DNA of 64,000 nt from Diphasiastrum complanatum (Eukaryota > Streptophyta > Lycopodiopsida > Lycopodiales > Lycopodiaceae): assembly GCA_029204225.1 (NCBI GenBank), contig CM055104.1, positions 44,893,835 through 44,957,834 of the forward strand, given 5' to 3'. The notes under the pieces are model-generated. The model had not been told where the DNA came from and ran no database searches. It saw only the letters and a list, made by a program, of their open reading frames with translations. Position numbers and translations under genes: made by a program. Below, in pieces: positions 11,157-23,547 of this stretch. Numbering within the stretch: the first letter of the stretch is position 1; each line of letters opens with the position of its first letter.

Positions 11157-13211
11157 CTGAGGAGAATAACAAGTGAGACTACCATAGATCTCATTTTTCA
11201 ATCACTTATTTTGTTTCAGTTTAAATACGAAGGGAACTGCTGCATGTTCCCCCATTTCTGTATGGTAAAAGTTTCATGATTTGAATCACCACAGCATACC
11301 ACCTTGGTAGTGAGCTCGAGCCACTAAATATTTGGTGTCTGTTGTCTGGCATCATGCTTTTCCAACCAAACCCTTGCATCAACCTTTTATTTTGGAACAT
11401 TCAAAATCTCTATTGTTATTTCTATTTTAACTTATCAAGCATCCTACTGCATATTCCGAAAGTTCATATCTTGCTTCAGTGCATCCTACTGCATCTGTAG
11501 TGAGCTCGAACCATAACTGTACTATTTTGTGTCTGTGGTGTGCGGTAACATGATTTTTCAACCAAATTATTGCACCAACCTTTTAGTTTGGAACATTCTT
11601 TTGATTTGAAATATTTCTTCACAAAAATTATATGGGTAGTCATTATTCTATGGACTGTCAATAAAATCGCTGATAAGGCTCGTATTGTAACTTGCCAGTT
11701 AAACTACAATCATCAAGTACGTTGCACAGTTACAAATAACTTGCCAGTTAAACTACAATCATAACTACGTTGCACATTTACAAATAAGTGCTTGCCGTTT
11801 TAATTTGCTTTGATCGAACTCCTATCGTGCTACATACCTATCTAAGATGTATTTAAGGCATGACAGTAAAAGTGTGTAATAGACTCGAGAAAAGTGGCCC
11901 AAAGCTTTCTGGAGTTCAGGTAAGCAGACCTTCTGCATCGGCTGTTGCAAAGTGGCCTAAAAATCTATCCTTACTTGTCATTATAGCAGCTCTAACAAGG
12001 TCCAAATTAACACTGGAATCTCAAATTTCATGCCATACTGCATCGATGAGCAGAATCCAAGAGTGAGTCATCAAGATCAACGCTAGGGCCTTGTTGAGAT
12101 AAGCAAGTCAAATCTGGTACAAGAACTGTGTCTGTTAATTTAATCCATGCACGGAAGTTCATGAAAATTATGGCTTCTAAGGCTCTGTCAGGGAGTGTGG
12201 CGACACTATACGAACACAAGCACCCCATTACAGACAACCAACTTGTCTACTTGTTGTCAAGAACAAGCAACATAACCTGCCAATGGTAGAATTTCGACGG
12301 GTCGTACACTAAAAACACCAGTCTAAAAATATCTAATTCACAACCCGCTAAATCTAGCGAAGTTTTCTAAGGATTCTGGATCTTATAATAACCCTAGATA
12401 TTTGTCTAAATCTCATTGAAGCTCTCAATTCCTATCAGTCTTACGAAGATTAGATTGAACTGCAATTGCTCAGATGTTTTCGAACTCTTATCATATTATA
12501 AACAATAGAGCAACAATTCAGAGCTTCCTTCCTGAGGAAGTTAAAAATAAGAGACAGCACAAACAGAAACGAATTACATAAAGTCGGGGGACTGCAATTA
12601 CATCTTCAAATAGACAAAAATTAGCTTAAAAAATGCAGAAATAGCGCAAATTCATGATAACAGTACCTGAACTATCCTGGCGAAGAGAGAACGGACAAAA
12701 ACAAATTACAGAGAGTTGAGCAGACTTGAATTCACATCTTTGAAGCACAGAAAAGGCTCTATGTACACAGAAATGACGCGAATTTCTGATAACAGAGCCT
12801 CAATAATCGTGGCGAATTAACGTTTGTTTGGGAAATTTACTGTTCCTGCTTTGATTTTCCTCTGACAAGAGACAGACAAGTCAAATGGATCAAACATCCC
12901 ATTCTTTCAGCGACTTCGACACCAACGCCATTGTCACCAATAATTTTATGAGACGCTTCCGTCCTTATCTTCTTCATCATCGTTTCCCAAATGAAGCATT
13001 CCCCATCTTCTTGGCCATGCTCCTTCCTCCCTTCCATCTTTTATGGCGTAATGCCTCAGTAATTTTTATTTCCTTAAAAAAAAAAAAAATTGAAGACTTC
13101 CATATTTCCTTAACGACTTCCATATTTCTTAATTTGTACTTGATATCTACCTACACCCATGTCTCCTAGCTCCTATGGGATCCAACAATACATTTATTGA
13201 CCAGCCACAAG
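11157..13211. other. No gene assigned
   Basis: Intron-like AT-rich DNA. Minus-strand frames at 12028-12237 and 12837-13037 might be upstream exons of the unrecognised gene at 10372-11156. Confidence 0.3.
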
Positions 13212-13427
13212 AGGACATGCAACCCTATATTTGTATGGTTACTTAATTACGTATAGGACATGCAACCGTATGTTTGTGTGGGTACTTAGTCATGTATAGG
13301 TCATGCAAACGGTATACCAATATGGTTACTTAATTATGTATAGGACATGCAACTGTATATTTGTATGGTTACTTAATCATATATAGGACATGCAACCGTA
13401 ATTTTGTATGGTTACTTAATCATGTAT
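13212..13427. repeat. Five tandem 43-bp repeats
   Basis: Units start at 13212, 13255, 13298, 13342 and 13385, each beginning AGGACATGCAA or AGGTCATGCAA and ending ATGTAT or similar. The third unit is 44 bp. There are no spacers, so this is not a CRISPR array. Confidence 0.95.
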
Positions 13428-13615
13428 AATTCTAAAATGACAATGGGAGAATCCCCCTTTGACTGTGTTCCACTTGAGAAGGGGGTTGGGGTTGTGCCTC
13501 AGGGCAAAAAGTCATTTGGAAGGGGCCCTTCCCTGCCGTAATTTCCTTTCGTACATTTTTTTTGTTACATTTTTTTTTTGGTGTAGTTTTTTTTACACAC
13601 ACCTTCCAAGGAAAA

Positions 13616-13652
13616 GGTGCACGTAAAATTCGTGAAAAATTTTACGTGCACC
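13616..13652. repeat. Perfect 15-bp hairpin
   Basis: GGTGCACGTAAAATT (13616-13630) is followed by a 7-nt loop and then AATTTTACGTGCACC (13638-13652). It lies in DNA with T- and A-homopolymers next to the Copia LTR. It may be the core of a small fold-back element. Confidence 0.85.
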
Positions 13653-13764
13653 TGGGAAAAAAAAGGGAGTGCACCGTTTTCTTCTTGAAAATGTTAAAAA
13701 TAATATTATGAAAGAGGGAAGGTGGCCCTCTGAGGAAGTTATGCCCTTGGCTTAAGACCCTTCT

Positions 13765-14756
13765 TGTTGGTGCTCTCGAATAGATTAGGTGCGAAAGAAG
13801 AGACACAACTCCAATATAGAGAAATTTACAAGATCTTTACCAAACTACAGTATCAACAGAGATATTGACTTAGATCGAATGGAGGAATGTCTTGGTAGGT
13901 GTCAGAGACAACCATGAAAGGAGCGAATAATTAGGCGTTCTAGATAGCCATGTTTCCTTCAAGATTAGACATTCCGAATTGAGTGAGTGTCAATTGAGAA
14001 AGAAAATTATCAGAAAGCATTCGAAGTGCAATACACATAAGAAAATAGAGAATCTGAATTAAGCAGTTGTGAATACAACGGATCACAATCTTGTGCCCAA
14101 GAATGGTTCACAATAATGGGCGCACTGTGTGCAGTTATCTTACTTAGCTAGCTACAGATTAAATGACTATCTCTATTCCTTGAATGGCTTTCACTTTCTC
14201 TAAGATACCTGATCCTATGGAATTAGATAATTAAGACACGATGGAGTTCACGCATGAACTCTAATTCACTCTTCTCCACTTGCATGTGTTCATTACATAT
14301 TGTCTCATCAGTTACTCATCATCTTTTACATAAGTTGCTGTTATGTATATATACAAGGAGCAGTTATAATAATTGCGTAGGCAACGAGCATGATACAATG
14401 CAGTTACTAAAAGGTGCTAAAGTGAACTGTGACGTGGTCTGCGTTTGGACTGGTCAGTGTAGATGACGTGGACCTCAAACTCGAAGACTTTGAGTTCGTA
14501 GGTGATCGAAGAGGAGTAGTCGAAAATCTCGAACTCGAAAAGTTCGTCGTCAATCCCACTTTTGCTCCAGCTGATTGATTGCACAGACCTTCACTTTCAG
14601 TAAGTAAGACTGCAATGTTGTCGCAAAGAGAGAGTTTGTATTTACGTAATATATTGGTGCTCAAGAATTGAGACGAACTCGAATGATTCGTGTTCTGATG
14701 ATGTGAATACTAATGAGTCGAACCATGGTGAGTTGGAGTGATGCTTAATTGCAACA
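13765..14756 (-). repeat. 3' LTR of minus-strand Copia-E
   Basis: The right boundary is clear. Read on the minus strand, the purine tract AAAGGGGGGG (about 14766-14757) is followed by TGTTGCAATTAAGC. The left boundary is placed at TGTTGG (13765), which gives matching TGTTG...CAACA ends and a length near 990 bp. The left end is less certain than the right. Confidence 0.6.
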
Positions 14757-14769
14757 CCCCCCTTTAAGC

Positions 14770-17371
14770 TTAACTCCTAGGATCCTGAATGAAATTGATC
14801 AAGCTACATAATGTAACATGCTTTTCTCTTGACAGAGGCTTAGTCAAGATATCAGCCAACATATTGGCAATAGGACAATAACTTAATTCAACATCTTTAT
14901 TCTGAACTTTCTCTCTAAGAAATTGAAATTGAAATTCAATATGTTTAGTTCTAGAGTGAGTTCGTGGATTCCGTAGAGCAATGCAGCTCTGATTGTCGCA
15001 ATAGAGTATAGTTGGATTGACTTGTAAGATCATAACATCCTGAAGCAATCTTCTGAGCTAGCTGATTTCCTTCACTACAGAGGTAGCGGCGACATATTCT
15101 GATTCTGTGGAGGACAAAGAAATGCATTCATGCTTTCAACTATCCCATGAAATGGGTCCACCAACTAGAAAGCAAAAATAGCCAGAAGTGGATTTTCTCA
15201 TGTCCACATTACCAGCCCAATCAGAGTCAGAATAACTACTTAATGTCAAGGCATCCTTTGTATTTCCATTATAACACAAAGCATAGTGCTTAGTGGCTTG
15301 TATGTATCTTAGTACTCTGAGTAGAGCCTTCTAGTGAGGTAGGCCGAAATTGGACATAAACTGTGACAATGTGCTGACTGTAAATGCTAGATAAGGTCTG
15401 GTGCAGACCATGACATACATGATCAATCACTGATAGGGGTAGTTGCACATCTATTTCTTCTCTACATCAGTCTTCAGGCACATATCCTTTGACAGTTTGA
15501 ATCCTGGGTCTATAGGCGAGTCTATTGACTTGCAGTTTTTCATGCCATACCTTAGATATCTTTCTTGACTTAGTGTGATACTTCTCTTCGCTATGTCTCT
15601 GGTTATCTCGATCCCCAGAAGGTAGTGCATTGGGCCTGAATCAGTCATTTCGAATTCCTTCGACAGAAGAGTCTTCGTTTCATGAAGCAACTAATTCGAA
15701 TTGCTAATGAATCAACATATAGAGCTATTATGACATAGCTTGAGACTCTGTGTTTGAGATAAATATTAGAGTCATACTTTATGTTCTTGGCCTTGAAGGG
15801 CGTAACCTTCAAGTTGATAGATATAGATATCTTCTTGTATATGTTCGTTCAGAAAGGCAATATGAACATCCATATGGTGGATCTTCGACAACTGCGAAGG
15901 CGAATAAAGATCGAATTGACTGAAGTCTTACTACTAGACTGTATGTCTCAATGTAATCAATCTCATAGGTTTGTTCGTAAAATTTGATGACTAGACGAGC
16001 TTTATGTCTGGCTGTTGAACCATTTGGATTGAGCTTGAAGATCCACTTAGTGTCAATAATCTTTGCATCTGCAAGACCTTTGACAAGACGTCACGTCTTG
16101 TTCTTCATCAATGAATTGTACTCAGCATGCATGGCAGAATGCCAGTTGTCTGCATTCGAATTTGACAATGCTTCTGTTATTGAAGTGGGTTCATCATCAC
16201 TGATAAATGCCTGAGGGATGAAACGATTAGGTTCTTGTCGATGTCGTGCAGATCTCCGAACAATAGTTGGTTGCTGAGATGATGATTCTCCTTGTGCGAC
16301 ATGGATATCTTCGATGTCCGTCGGAATAGTCGCAGGTCGAGGCTAGTCGATGGTGATGGGAGTCATTGGGACAAACTCTTGCATTGGCTGCTTCTGCTCG
16401 AAGTCGAAGAATTTGTCTTCGAGGAAGACGACATCTCGACTAACTGAGATTCGGCTCGTTTCGACATCATAGATTTGATAGGCCTTATGTGATGTCGAGT
16501 ATCCAATAAAGATACTCCTGCAGCTGACAAGGTCAAGCTTCTTTCTCAGATCAGAGGGAATATGTACATAGCAAAGACAACCAAACACTCGGAGGTCTCG
16601 TAGACTCGGTTTGTAGCCATAGAAGCTTCGAAGGGAGTCTTTGAGTTGACTGCTTTGGTACTCGAATAATTCTGTAGATAGCAAGCAGGCTATTGGAATA
16701 GCTTCAGCCCAAAATTTCTTGGTGAGCTGAGCATTTGACATCATCGATCATGCTGCTAATGTTCTATTCTTCCTTTCAGCTATTCCATTCCGCTGTGGTG
16801 TGTAGCTAGTGGTGAACTGATGATGAATGCCAAATGATGCCAAATAGTCAAACATTTCGTTTGACAGAAACTCTCCACCACTGTTAGTACGAAGGGTCTT
16901 GAGTCGTTGACTAGTCTTTGTCTCAGCGAACTATTTGAAGTCTTTGAAAGAGTTAAAAGCCTCAGACTTTTCTTGATGAACATAATGCTGGTAAATCTAG
17001 AATAATCATCAAGAAAAGTGACAAAGAATAGTGCAGAACTCGGAGAGGAAATATTCATAGGGCCGCATAGATCACTATGTATTAATTCTAGAATGGACTT
17101 AGCTCTAGTGGCTTGTCCCTTTGGGAATCTTGATCTAGGTTGTTTGCCTAGTAAGCACATCTCACAGACATGTCGAATGTCGATGGAGGCAACATTAAGA
17201 TTTAAATCCTTGAGCATGCTATACAAAATTGATCTCATGTTTAGATGTCCTAATTTTGATGCCATAATTGGGCATTTGAAGTACTCACATTTGTGGAAAG
17301 TGCATATTTGTGACTCAGAATCTACGAACTACCTTCTTTGTTTGTACAACGGCGAGTCGGGTCTGATCTAA
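14770..17371 (-). pseudogene. Copia-E polyprotein, 5' truncated
   Basis: Minus-strand pol parts run from right to left. Pre-integrase at 17265-17100 has GHLNMRS, then CEMCLLGKQPRSRFPKG and LIHSDLCGPM. The integrase core is frameshifted (FFVTFLDDYSRF). The integrase C-terminus at 16744-16343 has LRDLRVFGCLCYVHIPSDLR and ISVSRDVVFLEDKFF. RT end at 15690-15451 has MHYLLGIEITRD and SLTLSQERYL-like sequence. RNase H end at 15048-14770 has LYCDNQSCIALRNPRTHSRT and ADILTKPLS. Much of the RT palm lies in broken frames. Gag, protease, primer site and 5' LTR are missing on the right side; sequence identity to Copia stops near 17371. Dead, truncated copy. Confidence 0.85.
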
Positions 17372-17499
17372 CTAGGAGCCTTGAGATGGCTTCCTACATT
17401 AAACTAGCGTTCTATAAACTTGTACAAAGCTTGCAAAAAACACCAAGAAATCTAAAACATATTCACACATCATTAATAAACTACTATCATGCACAAGGA

Positions 17500-17627
17500 G
17501 GGAGTTGGAAGAGAAGAGAAAGAAGAGAGGGGAATGGAGGGAGAGAGGGGAGAGAGAGGGATTGGAGGAAGAAGAGTATAAGGAGATGGAGAGAGAAGAG
17601 AAAGAGAGAAAGAGGAGAAGGAGATGG
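17500..17627. repeat. GA-rich tract, left half of a split locus
   Basis: Irregular purine-rich DNA (GGGAGAGAGGGGAGAGAGAG and similar). It resumes after Copia-A at 25037, so it is the insertion target of that element. Confidence 0.8.
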
Positions 17628-18483
17628 TGTTGGAAATTAAGTCCATAGTTGTCTCCTTGGTGAATGACTAATTTCTATTTCAAGATTCTTATTGTACGTT
17701 TATTGATCATTGATCTAGGGTCAGGTGAAACCAACTTTGGTTCTATGTCTACTCATCTGATACCTGCAGGAATCATAACTTAGACAGCCAAATTATTTGA
17801 AGAACGTTTACAACGGGCTTCCGACTAATCTCCAGCAAATAGTAACCAATCCTATCATATTTCAAGTTCAGATGTTAAGTTCAATAATTTGAAGATCATT
17901 GAAGACTTGGCCATCTTCAAGAACTTCCACGAATTAGCATTGAGAACAACTCTGCAAAAATACACTAAGTGTTGCAACAATCTACAGAAATACACTAAGT
18001 GTGCAACAGTCTGTAGAAATGAACTATATTTTTAACAGTGTCGTTTTTTTCCGAAATGAAACAGTGTCGGCTTTTTTCGAAATGCTACATTTCAGCATAT
18101 TTCAACAGTTCAACTATTTTTCAACAGTGTCGGCTTTTCCGCATTTCTTCGAAATGCGACAGTGTCGGCTTTTTTGTACTTTCTCAAAAAATGCAACACC
18201 TGGCTTCAACTTCTTCCTTTCAACTATTTTTCAGAAGTTAAACTGTTTTAAAGAATTGTCATCTTTTTAAGGGCATCTTTGCATTTTTACAGGCATTGTC
18301 GGCTTTTTCACAAAATCTCGAAGAGAGAAAATCCCGACAGTCGTCTATTTTCAACGAGGAACGTTCCAAGCACTTCCCAAAATTTGTGAAGTGAGAGAAA
18401 GCCACTTCACATAAAATTCGAAGTGAGAGATTTGCAGCGTCCTCATCCACGTCAACATTCCCTGATTCGTTGACCGTATATAC

Positions 18484-19025
18484 CAGTGTTGGGTATAGGT
18501 GCCCGATTGATATCAACAATGGTATCGTAGACTCATACTTGTCCGATATATGATTTTGTGATACTACGGCCGATACCCGACTCGAGCTGGTTTTAGCTAG
18601 TCAATGTACATATCGATACCCGAATTACGGGCAAAAAATTCGAATTTAACATGGTATCAATATGATATCCATTTCTAGTTAGTTTCGAAATTTTACATAT
18701 GTGATAAATATTATTCATGGTGTCCCAAAGACATTGGTGGGCACCAACAAAACATTGGCCTTTAAAATCATATGCATATTACATTTAAAGAGGTCATGCT
18801 TTTCATTAAATGCATACTACCCTTTATAAAATGGCTAAGTTTAGAAAAAAAAATTATATACTCATACCCGGGTTTATAATCGACTACAATACCCAGGTCG
18901 GTTGATACCAGCCACCAATTTACAAAACATGTTGATATTGATACCCGAATGGTACCAAATTTTTTCAACAAGTATAATATCAGGACCCGGCTGGTATTAA
19001 AAATATCAATACCCACCCAACACTG
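18484..19025. mobile_element. Non-autonomous hAT element (MITE) nested in the 5' LTR
   Basis: A 542-bp insertion absent from the 3' LTR. It begins CAGTGTTGGGT and ends ACCCAACACTG, giving 11-bp perfect terminal inverted repeats. It is flanked by the 8-bp direct repeat GTATATAC at 18476-18483 and 19026-19033. An 8-bp duplication of form nTnnnnAn and CAGTG-type ends are the hallmark of hAT transposons. It has no coding capacity. A related 3' part occurs at about 53280-53352. Confidence 0.88.
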
Positions 19026-19069
19026 GTATATACCATGTACTGTTGTCACACAAGCCAAATACTTCCAAG

Positions 19070-19313
19070 AACATTGTTTTAGTAATATTGGAAGAATTTC
19101 TTGATTTTGGAATAAATTAATTTATCTATCTATCTTCTCTAGTACATGCTTGTATTCTCGAACTTAAGTTCGAGCAAATGAGCATGTGCTCAAACTTAAG
19201 TTCGATCATAGGTCTTTGTCAAGTTTCTGCAATTGAACTTAATTTTGAGCATAGGAACTCATAAAAGAAAAGAATGGGACTTGAAATTGACCCAAAATTA
19301 CTAAAACAATGTT
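19070..19313. mobile_element. 244-bp MITE nested in the 5' LTR
   Basis: A second insertion absent from the 3' LTR. Ends AACATTGTTTTAGTAAT (19070-19086) and its exact reverse complement (19297-19313) form 17-bp terminal inverted repeats, extendable to about 22 bp with one mismatch. CAAG flanks both sides (19066-19069, 19314-19317), while the 3' LTR has a single CAAG, so the target duplication is about 4 bp. Inside are further inverted motifs around CGAACTTAAGTTCG. The superfamily is not settled. Confidence 0.85.
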
Positions 19314-19968
19314 CAAGTACAACGGCTTACCTAATTAGTTGACAAATATTTACTATAATTAATACATGGATGAATTCTATAAATGGATCATCCAGGCACA
19401 CTCTACGTGATGCTCCGTCCATGAGATGAATGATTTTGAGCCTCCCAGTTACGCCGTCATTCTGGTTGTAACTACTATTTTGTTGTGCTTCAGTGTAATA
19501 TAGCAGCAACATGCTTTTCTATCTGTGTATAACATAGATGAATGCTTGTTGTGATTCGAATGCACTTCATTGCTATTTGATAACAATTGTTTAGTCACTC
19601 TGATCAAAGCACGGACATCTACGACTCCTCAGCTTCTGATCAGATGATGGCTATCTTTGATGCCTGAGGAACTTGCGCTATCGCACTCCTCGGTCAATCT
19701 ATTTCAGAACTAAACTTCTAACTGAATCCATTTTTCAGTAATACTACACACAAACCATTTCTAATCTCTTCGATGGACTATACTCTTTTTTGTTTTTGTG
19801 AGTATGAACTAGTTTATAAGATCTTGTTGGGCAACAAAATATTTAAGTTGTGATTATACTTAGCATAAACATTCTACTAGACTGTTTTTGCATCTAGCAG
19901 TCCATTGCAACGGGAGAGCTGTTCCGCAGATATTCCTGCTCTCTTTTCCGTTTGTGTTCTCCATAGAT

Positions 19969-19980
19969 TGGTATCAGAGC
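19969..19980 (+). other. Primer-binding site of Copia-A
   Basis: TGGTATCAGAGC, complementary to the 3' end of plant initiator tRNA-Met, a few bases after the 5' LTR. Confidence 0.9.
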
Positions 19981-20033
19981 GTAGTTCAAATAAACCGAGA
20001 GATTAAGTCTGCTCTATTTGTATTACTATTAAC

Positions 20034-20815
20034 ATGTCTCATGTTGGTAGCTCTTCGTCTCATTGACAAGTTCAATGGATCTAACTTTTACATATGGAAG
20101 TTAAAACTCCGAATGATGTTGATAGATAGAGATCTTTGGGATGTAGTAGAAGGTATTGACCTGAAACCAGAAGATGGTGATCAAGCATAGGCATGGAAAA
20201 TCAAATATCAGAAGGCCTTAGCATGTATCACACTCAATCTGGCCGACTCTCAAATATCTTATGTTACCACGTGCAAAACCTCAAAGGATGCATTAGATTT
20301 GTTATCAAGTCTGTATGAGACTCATGATGTAACCACTAGGTTGCACCTTAGAAGGAAGTTCTTTACTCTTAGCATGTTTGATTCTACTGCCATCACTTCT
20401 CACATCAACAGCTTCAAATCTTTAATGGATCAGTTATCAATTGTAGGATGTGCTATTCAAGATGATGATGCCATTGTGATCTTGTTTTCTTCTCTTCCAA
20501 AGTCATATGAGCACTTTGTGGTGATGATCTCCACACAACCCGACCTCACTCTTCAAAAGGTGATCGATCATCTTCTTCAAGAAGAAATGCGGAGAAAAAC
20601 CAGCGGCCTGTCCATCAAAGACAAATCGCTGGCCCTATACACCAAGAAGAAAGACTATTCCAAGGGCAAGAATCAAGTGCAGCAGCAGCAACAACAGAAG
20701 CCTCACACTTAGTGGATCGTGCAAGAAGCTTTTCTACAGATATTGCAAGAGAGCCAATCATGACATCAAAGAGTGTCATATCCAAAGAAGCAACAATAGC
20801 AGCAGCCAAATTCCT
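20034..20815 (+). pseudogene. Copia-A gag
   Basis: Starts at an ATG encoding MSHVGSS, matching the gag start in Copia-C, but an indel shifts the frame at once. The body has KFNGSNFYIWKLKLRMMLID, then SSLYETHDVTTRLHLRRKFF and FVVMISTQPDLTLQKVIDHL. A poly-Q/K tail is followed by a degenerate zinc-knuckle region (RYCKRANHDIKECH). Stops occur at GDQA-stop and KPHT-stop. Gag would form the retroelement particle; this copy cannot be translated in full. Confidence 0.85.
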
Positions 20816-20820
20816 CCAAT

Positions 20821-21590
20821 GTGGTGGAATTCAAGGAGCAAGATACACATCTGTTAATGGATTACAACAATGACAACGAAGACCATGATAGCTGGTATCT
20901 GGACAGCAGCGCTACTCAACACATGACCTCTCACAAGGAATGGTTTACCGAGTATACAACTTACAGCAGAGATCAATTCATCTACCTCGGAGATTCAAGC
21001 ACCATACGCGTGGAAGGCAACGGGACAATCAAGATGGTGTTCAAAAACGATCTTTTTATTTATGTCACCAATGTTCTTCACATACCTCAGTTGTCCAAGA
21101 ACCTGTTGTCAGTCTCTAAGATAACTAATGAGGGCTACACTATTACTTTCTCATCTGAACAGTGTACAATCTTCGATGAAGATACTACTCTGACTACATG
21201 CACTAGAGTCGGAAATCTTTACGTACTCTCTAATTCAGTTGCATTAGCTAACATCTCTCATGGAAATTTAAACGATAATGCTATTCTGTGGCATAGTTGA
21301 TTTGGACACGTGAATACAAGGTCACTTTCCTATATGCATTGTAGTAATTTAGTTGATGAATTAAATTTTCCTTCTTCATTGGATAGAAAATCTTTCTTTT
21401 GTGAATCATGCATCTATGGGAAGCACTCTAAAAACAAGCTTTCCAAATCACATTCCATAAAAAAAAAGCATGTATTGGATCTTGTACATAACGATCTTTG
21501 TGGTCCAATGCCAACTCTGTCCTTAGGAGATGCTCCTAATGAACATAAAGTTTACAAAGTTATGATCCATCCACCAATGTAGTAGTTGTC
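20821..21590 (+). pseudogene. Copia-A protease and pre-integrase; integrase core missing
   Basis: The protease block has WYLDSSATQHMTSHKEWF and VLHIPQLSKNLLSVSKI; the usual DSGA reads DSSA. The pre-integrase block has LWHS, a stop where R is normal, then FGHVNTRSLSY and CESCIYGKHSKNK. After LVHNDLCGPMPTLSLG the sequence jumps directly to a stretch that normally lies after the integrase core (EHKVYKVMIHPPM-stop, then SRDIIFQEH). The DD35E core is therefore deleted at about 21530. Confidence 0.85.
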
Positions 21591-22016
21591 TCTAGGGATA
21601 TAATATTTCAAGAACATACATACTATGATTTCAAACAACCATCGATAAACGATGCTATGCAATTTCATCCTATTTTACGTAGCATGGAATCTTCCAACGA
21701 TAATGTTTCTTCTACGAAACCTGTAGCTATAGCTACAGAAGCCGAGCAACCGACAATACCTCTCATCACCCCAGACCAAGCCAGCTTGAGCAGATCTGGA
21801 GAAAATAAAAAAGAAGCATCATCGCATCCTGGTCAACCAAACGTCTGCAGATCCTCAGAATGGTGACCCTATGATTCCGAGTAACTACCGCACCATCATG
21901 ATCGGGCATGTCCGGACTCGGACAGTTCCTGAGAGGTATACATCTCAATCATTCTAGACTTCATCAGAAGAACCAGAGAGCCTAGCCGAAACAATTAACT
22001 CCAAGGATGTTGTGAA

Positions 22017-23534
22017 GTGACAAGAAGTTATGAGAACAACTCACTTTTGATGAACCAGACCTGGACACTGGTCGACTTCCCCACTCACAAGAGAGTTATC
22101 AACAACAAGTGGATATTCAAGAAGAAGATCAACTCTGATGGTTCCATTGCTAAATGGAAAGCGCGACTGGTGGCTAAAAGATTCACTCAAGTCCAAAGAG
22201 TGGATTATCAAGAAATCTTCAATCTTGTCATCAAGATGTAGTCAAACAAGACTATGATTGCGTTAGCAACTGAGGAAGACCTCAAAATGCACCAAATGGA
22301 TGTCAAGACAACATTTCTCAACGACAACATTGAGGAAGAGCTATATACCTTTCAACCGAAAGGATTCGAAGTCAAAGGACAAGAGCACAGAGTGTGCAAG
22401 CTACACAAAGCAATCTATGGTCTAAAATAGGTTGCAAGGGCATGGTTCGATAGAATCAACTCTTGTCTCATTCAACTGGGATTTGCAAACAATTCATCTG
22501 ACTATAATGTTTATTCGAAGCATATAGGCACCAATTCAGTTCACATAGCTCTTTATGTAGATGATAAGTTTATCTTGTCTAATGACACTTCTTTTCTGCA
22601 CACTACTAAGAGTGACCTTGTCAAAGGAATTTGACATAACTGATTTAGGAGCTGTTCATTCTTTGCTAGAAATTCACATTACTAGAAATAGACTTCAGAA
22701 GAAGATCTATCTTAGCCAGTAGACATATCTAAAAGGCATTTTAGAAAATTTTCATATGTCTGATTGCAAACCAATTGATATTCCAATGGATCCAAGTATA
22801 GTATTGACTAAATCTACTTGTGCTGATTCTGATAGTGAAGTACTTGACATAGCGAAGTACCCTTATCATTCACTAATAGGATCTTTGATGCATGCAATGT
22901 TGTGTACTAGACCAGATTTAGCATACACTATTAGCACGTTAAGTCAATTCATGTCTAATCCTCGTTGGAAAGCATTAAAGAGCGTGATGAGATACATTTA
23001 GGAAAGTTTAGATCACATTTTATGTTATGATGGAAATGCTATCAATCCACTCGTCTTGCGAGGCTACTCCGACTCAGAATGGGGAGGATCAGTCTCTTCC
23101 AAAAAATCTACCTCCAGGTTCTATTTCTATATGGTAGGGGGACCGATTTCGTGGAACTCAAGGAAGCAAAAATTAGTTGCGTTTTTTTCGTCAGAGGCAG
23201 AGTACATCTTGCAGCATGTCAAGCTTCAAGAGAAGCTGTATGGATCAAGTTACTACTTCACGAATTACATCACACTCAGTTCAATGCTGCCACCATTCTG
23301 TGTGACAACTTGAGTTGTATTTCATTGTCACTGAATCCCAGATTTCATGGCAAATCCAAACACATAGAAATCCAATATCATTTCATTTGGGAGAAAGTTT
23401 TCTCAGTGATCCTTCAATACTGCTCCACAACAGAAATGGTCGCAGACATCTTCACCAAAGCGCTCTCCAAGATCAAGCATCAGAAGTTCTTCAACATGCT
23501 GAACCTGACGAAGATACCAAAACACCAACCGTGA
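22017..23534 (+). pseudogene. Copia-A reverse transcriptase and RNase H
   Basis: RT motifs: NQTWTLVDFPTHKRVINNKW, WKARLVAKRFTQVQRVDYQ, MHQMDVKTTFLND and ALYVDDKFILSND (catalytic YVDD kept). RNase H motifs: RGYSDSEWGGS, then in another frame DNLSCISLSLNPRFHGKSKH and ADIFTKALS. In-frame stops follow IKM, KAIYGLK and LSQ; frameshifts lie near 22620 and in the RNase H part. Not functional. Confidence 0.9.
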
Positions 23535-23547
23535 CCTTAAGGAGGAC

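Larger units (their letters stand above)
17628..19965 (+). repeat. 5' LTR of Copia-A (with two nested insertions)
   Basis: Aligns along its length with 23548-25036, apart from two extra blocks at 18484-19033 and 19070-19317. It contains repeated short motifs of the type GTGTCGGCTTTTTCCGAAATGC (about 18020-18190) and CGAAGTG/CACTTCG inverted repeats (about 18385-18425), which may be regulatory or structural parts of the LTR. Confidence 0.9.

Noticed and set aside
13212-13427. Regular repeats that might suggest a CRISPR array
   Set aside because: Units are head-to-tail without spacers, and the genome is eukaryotic.
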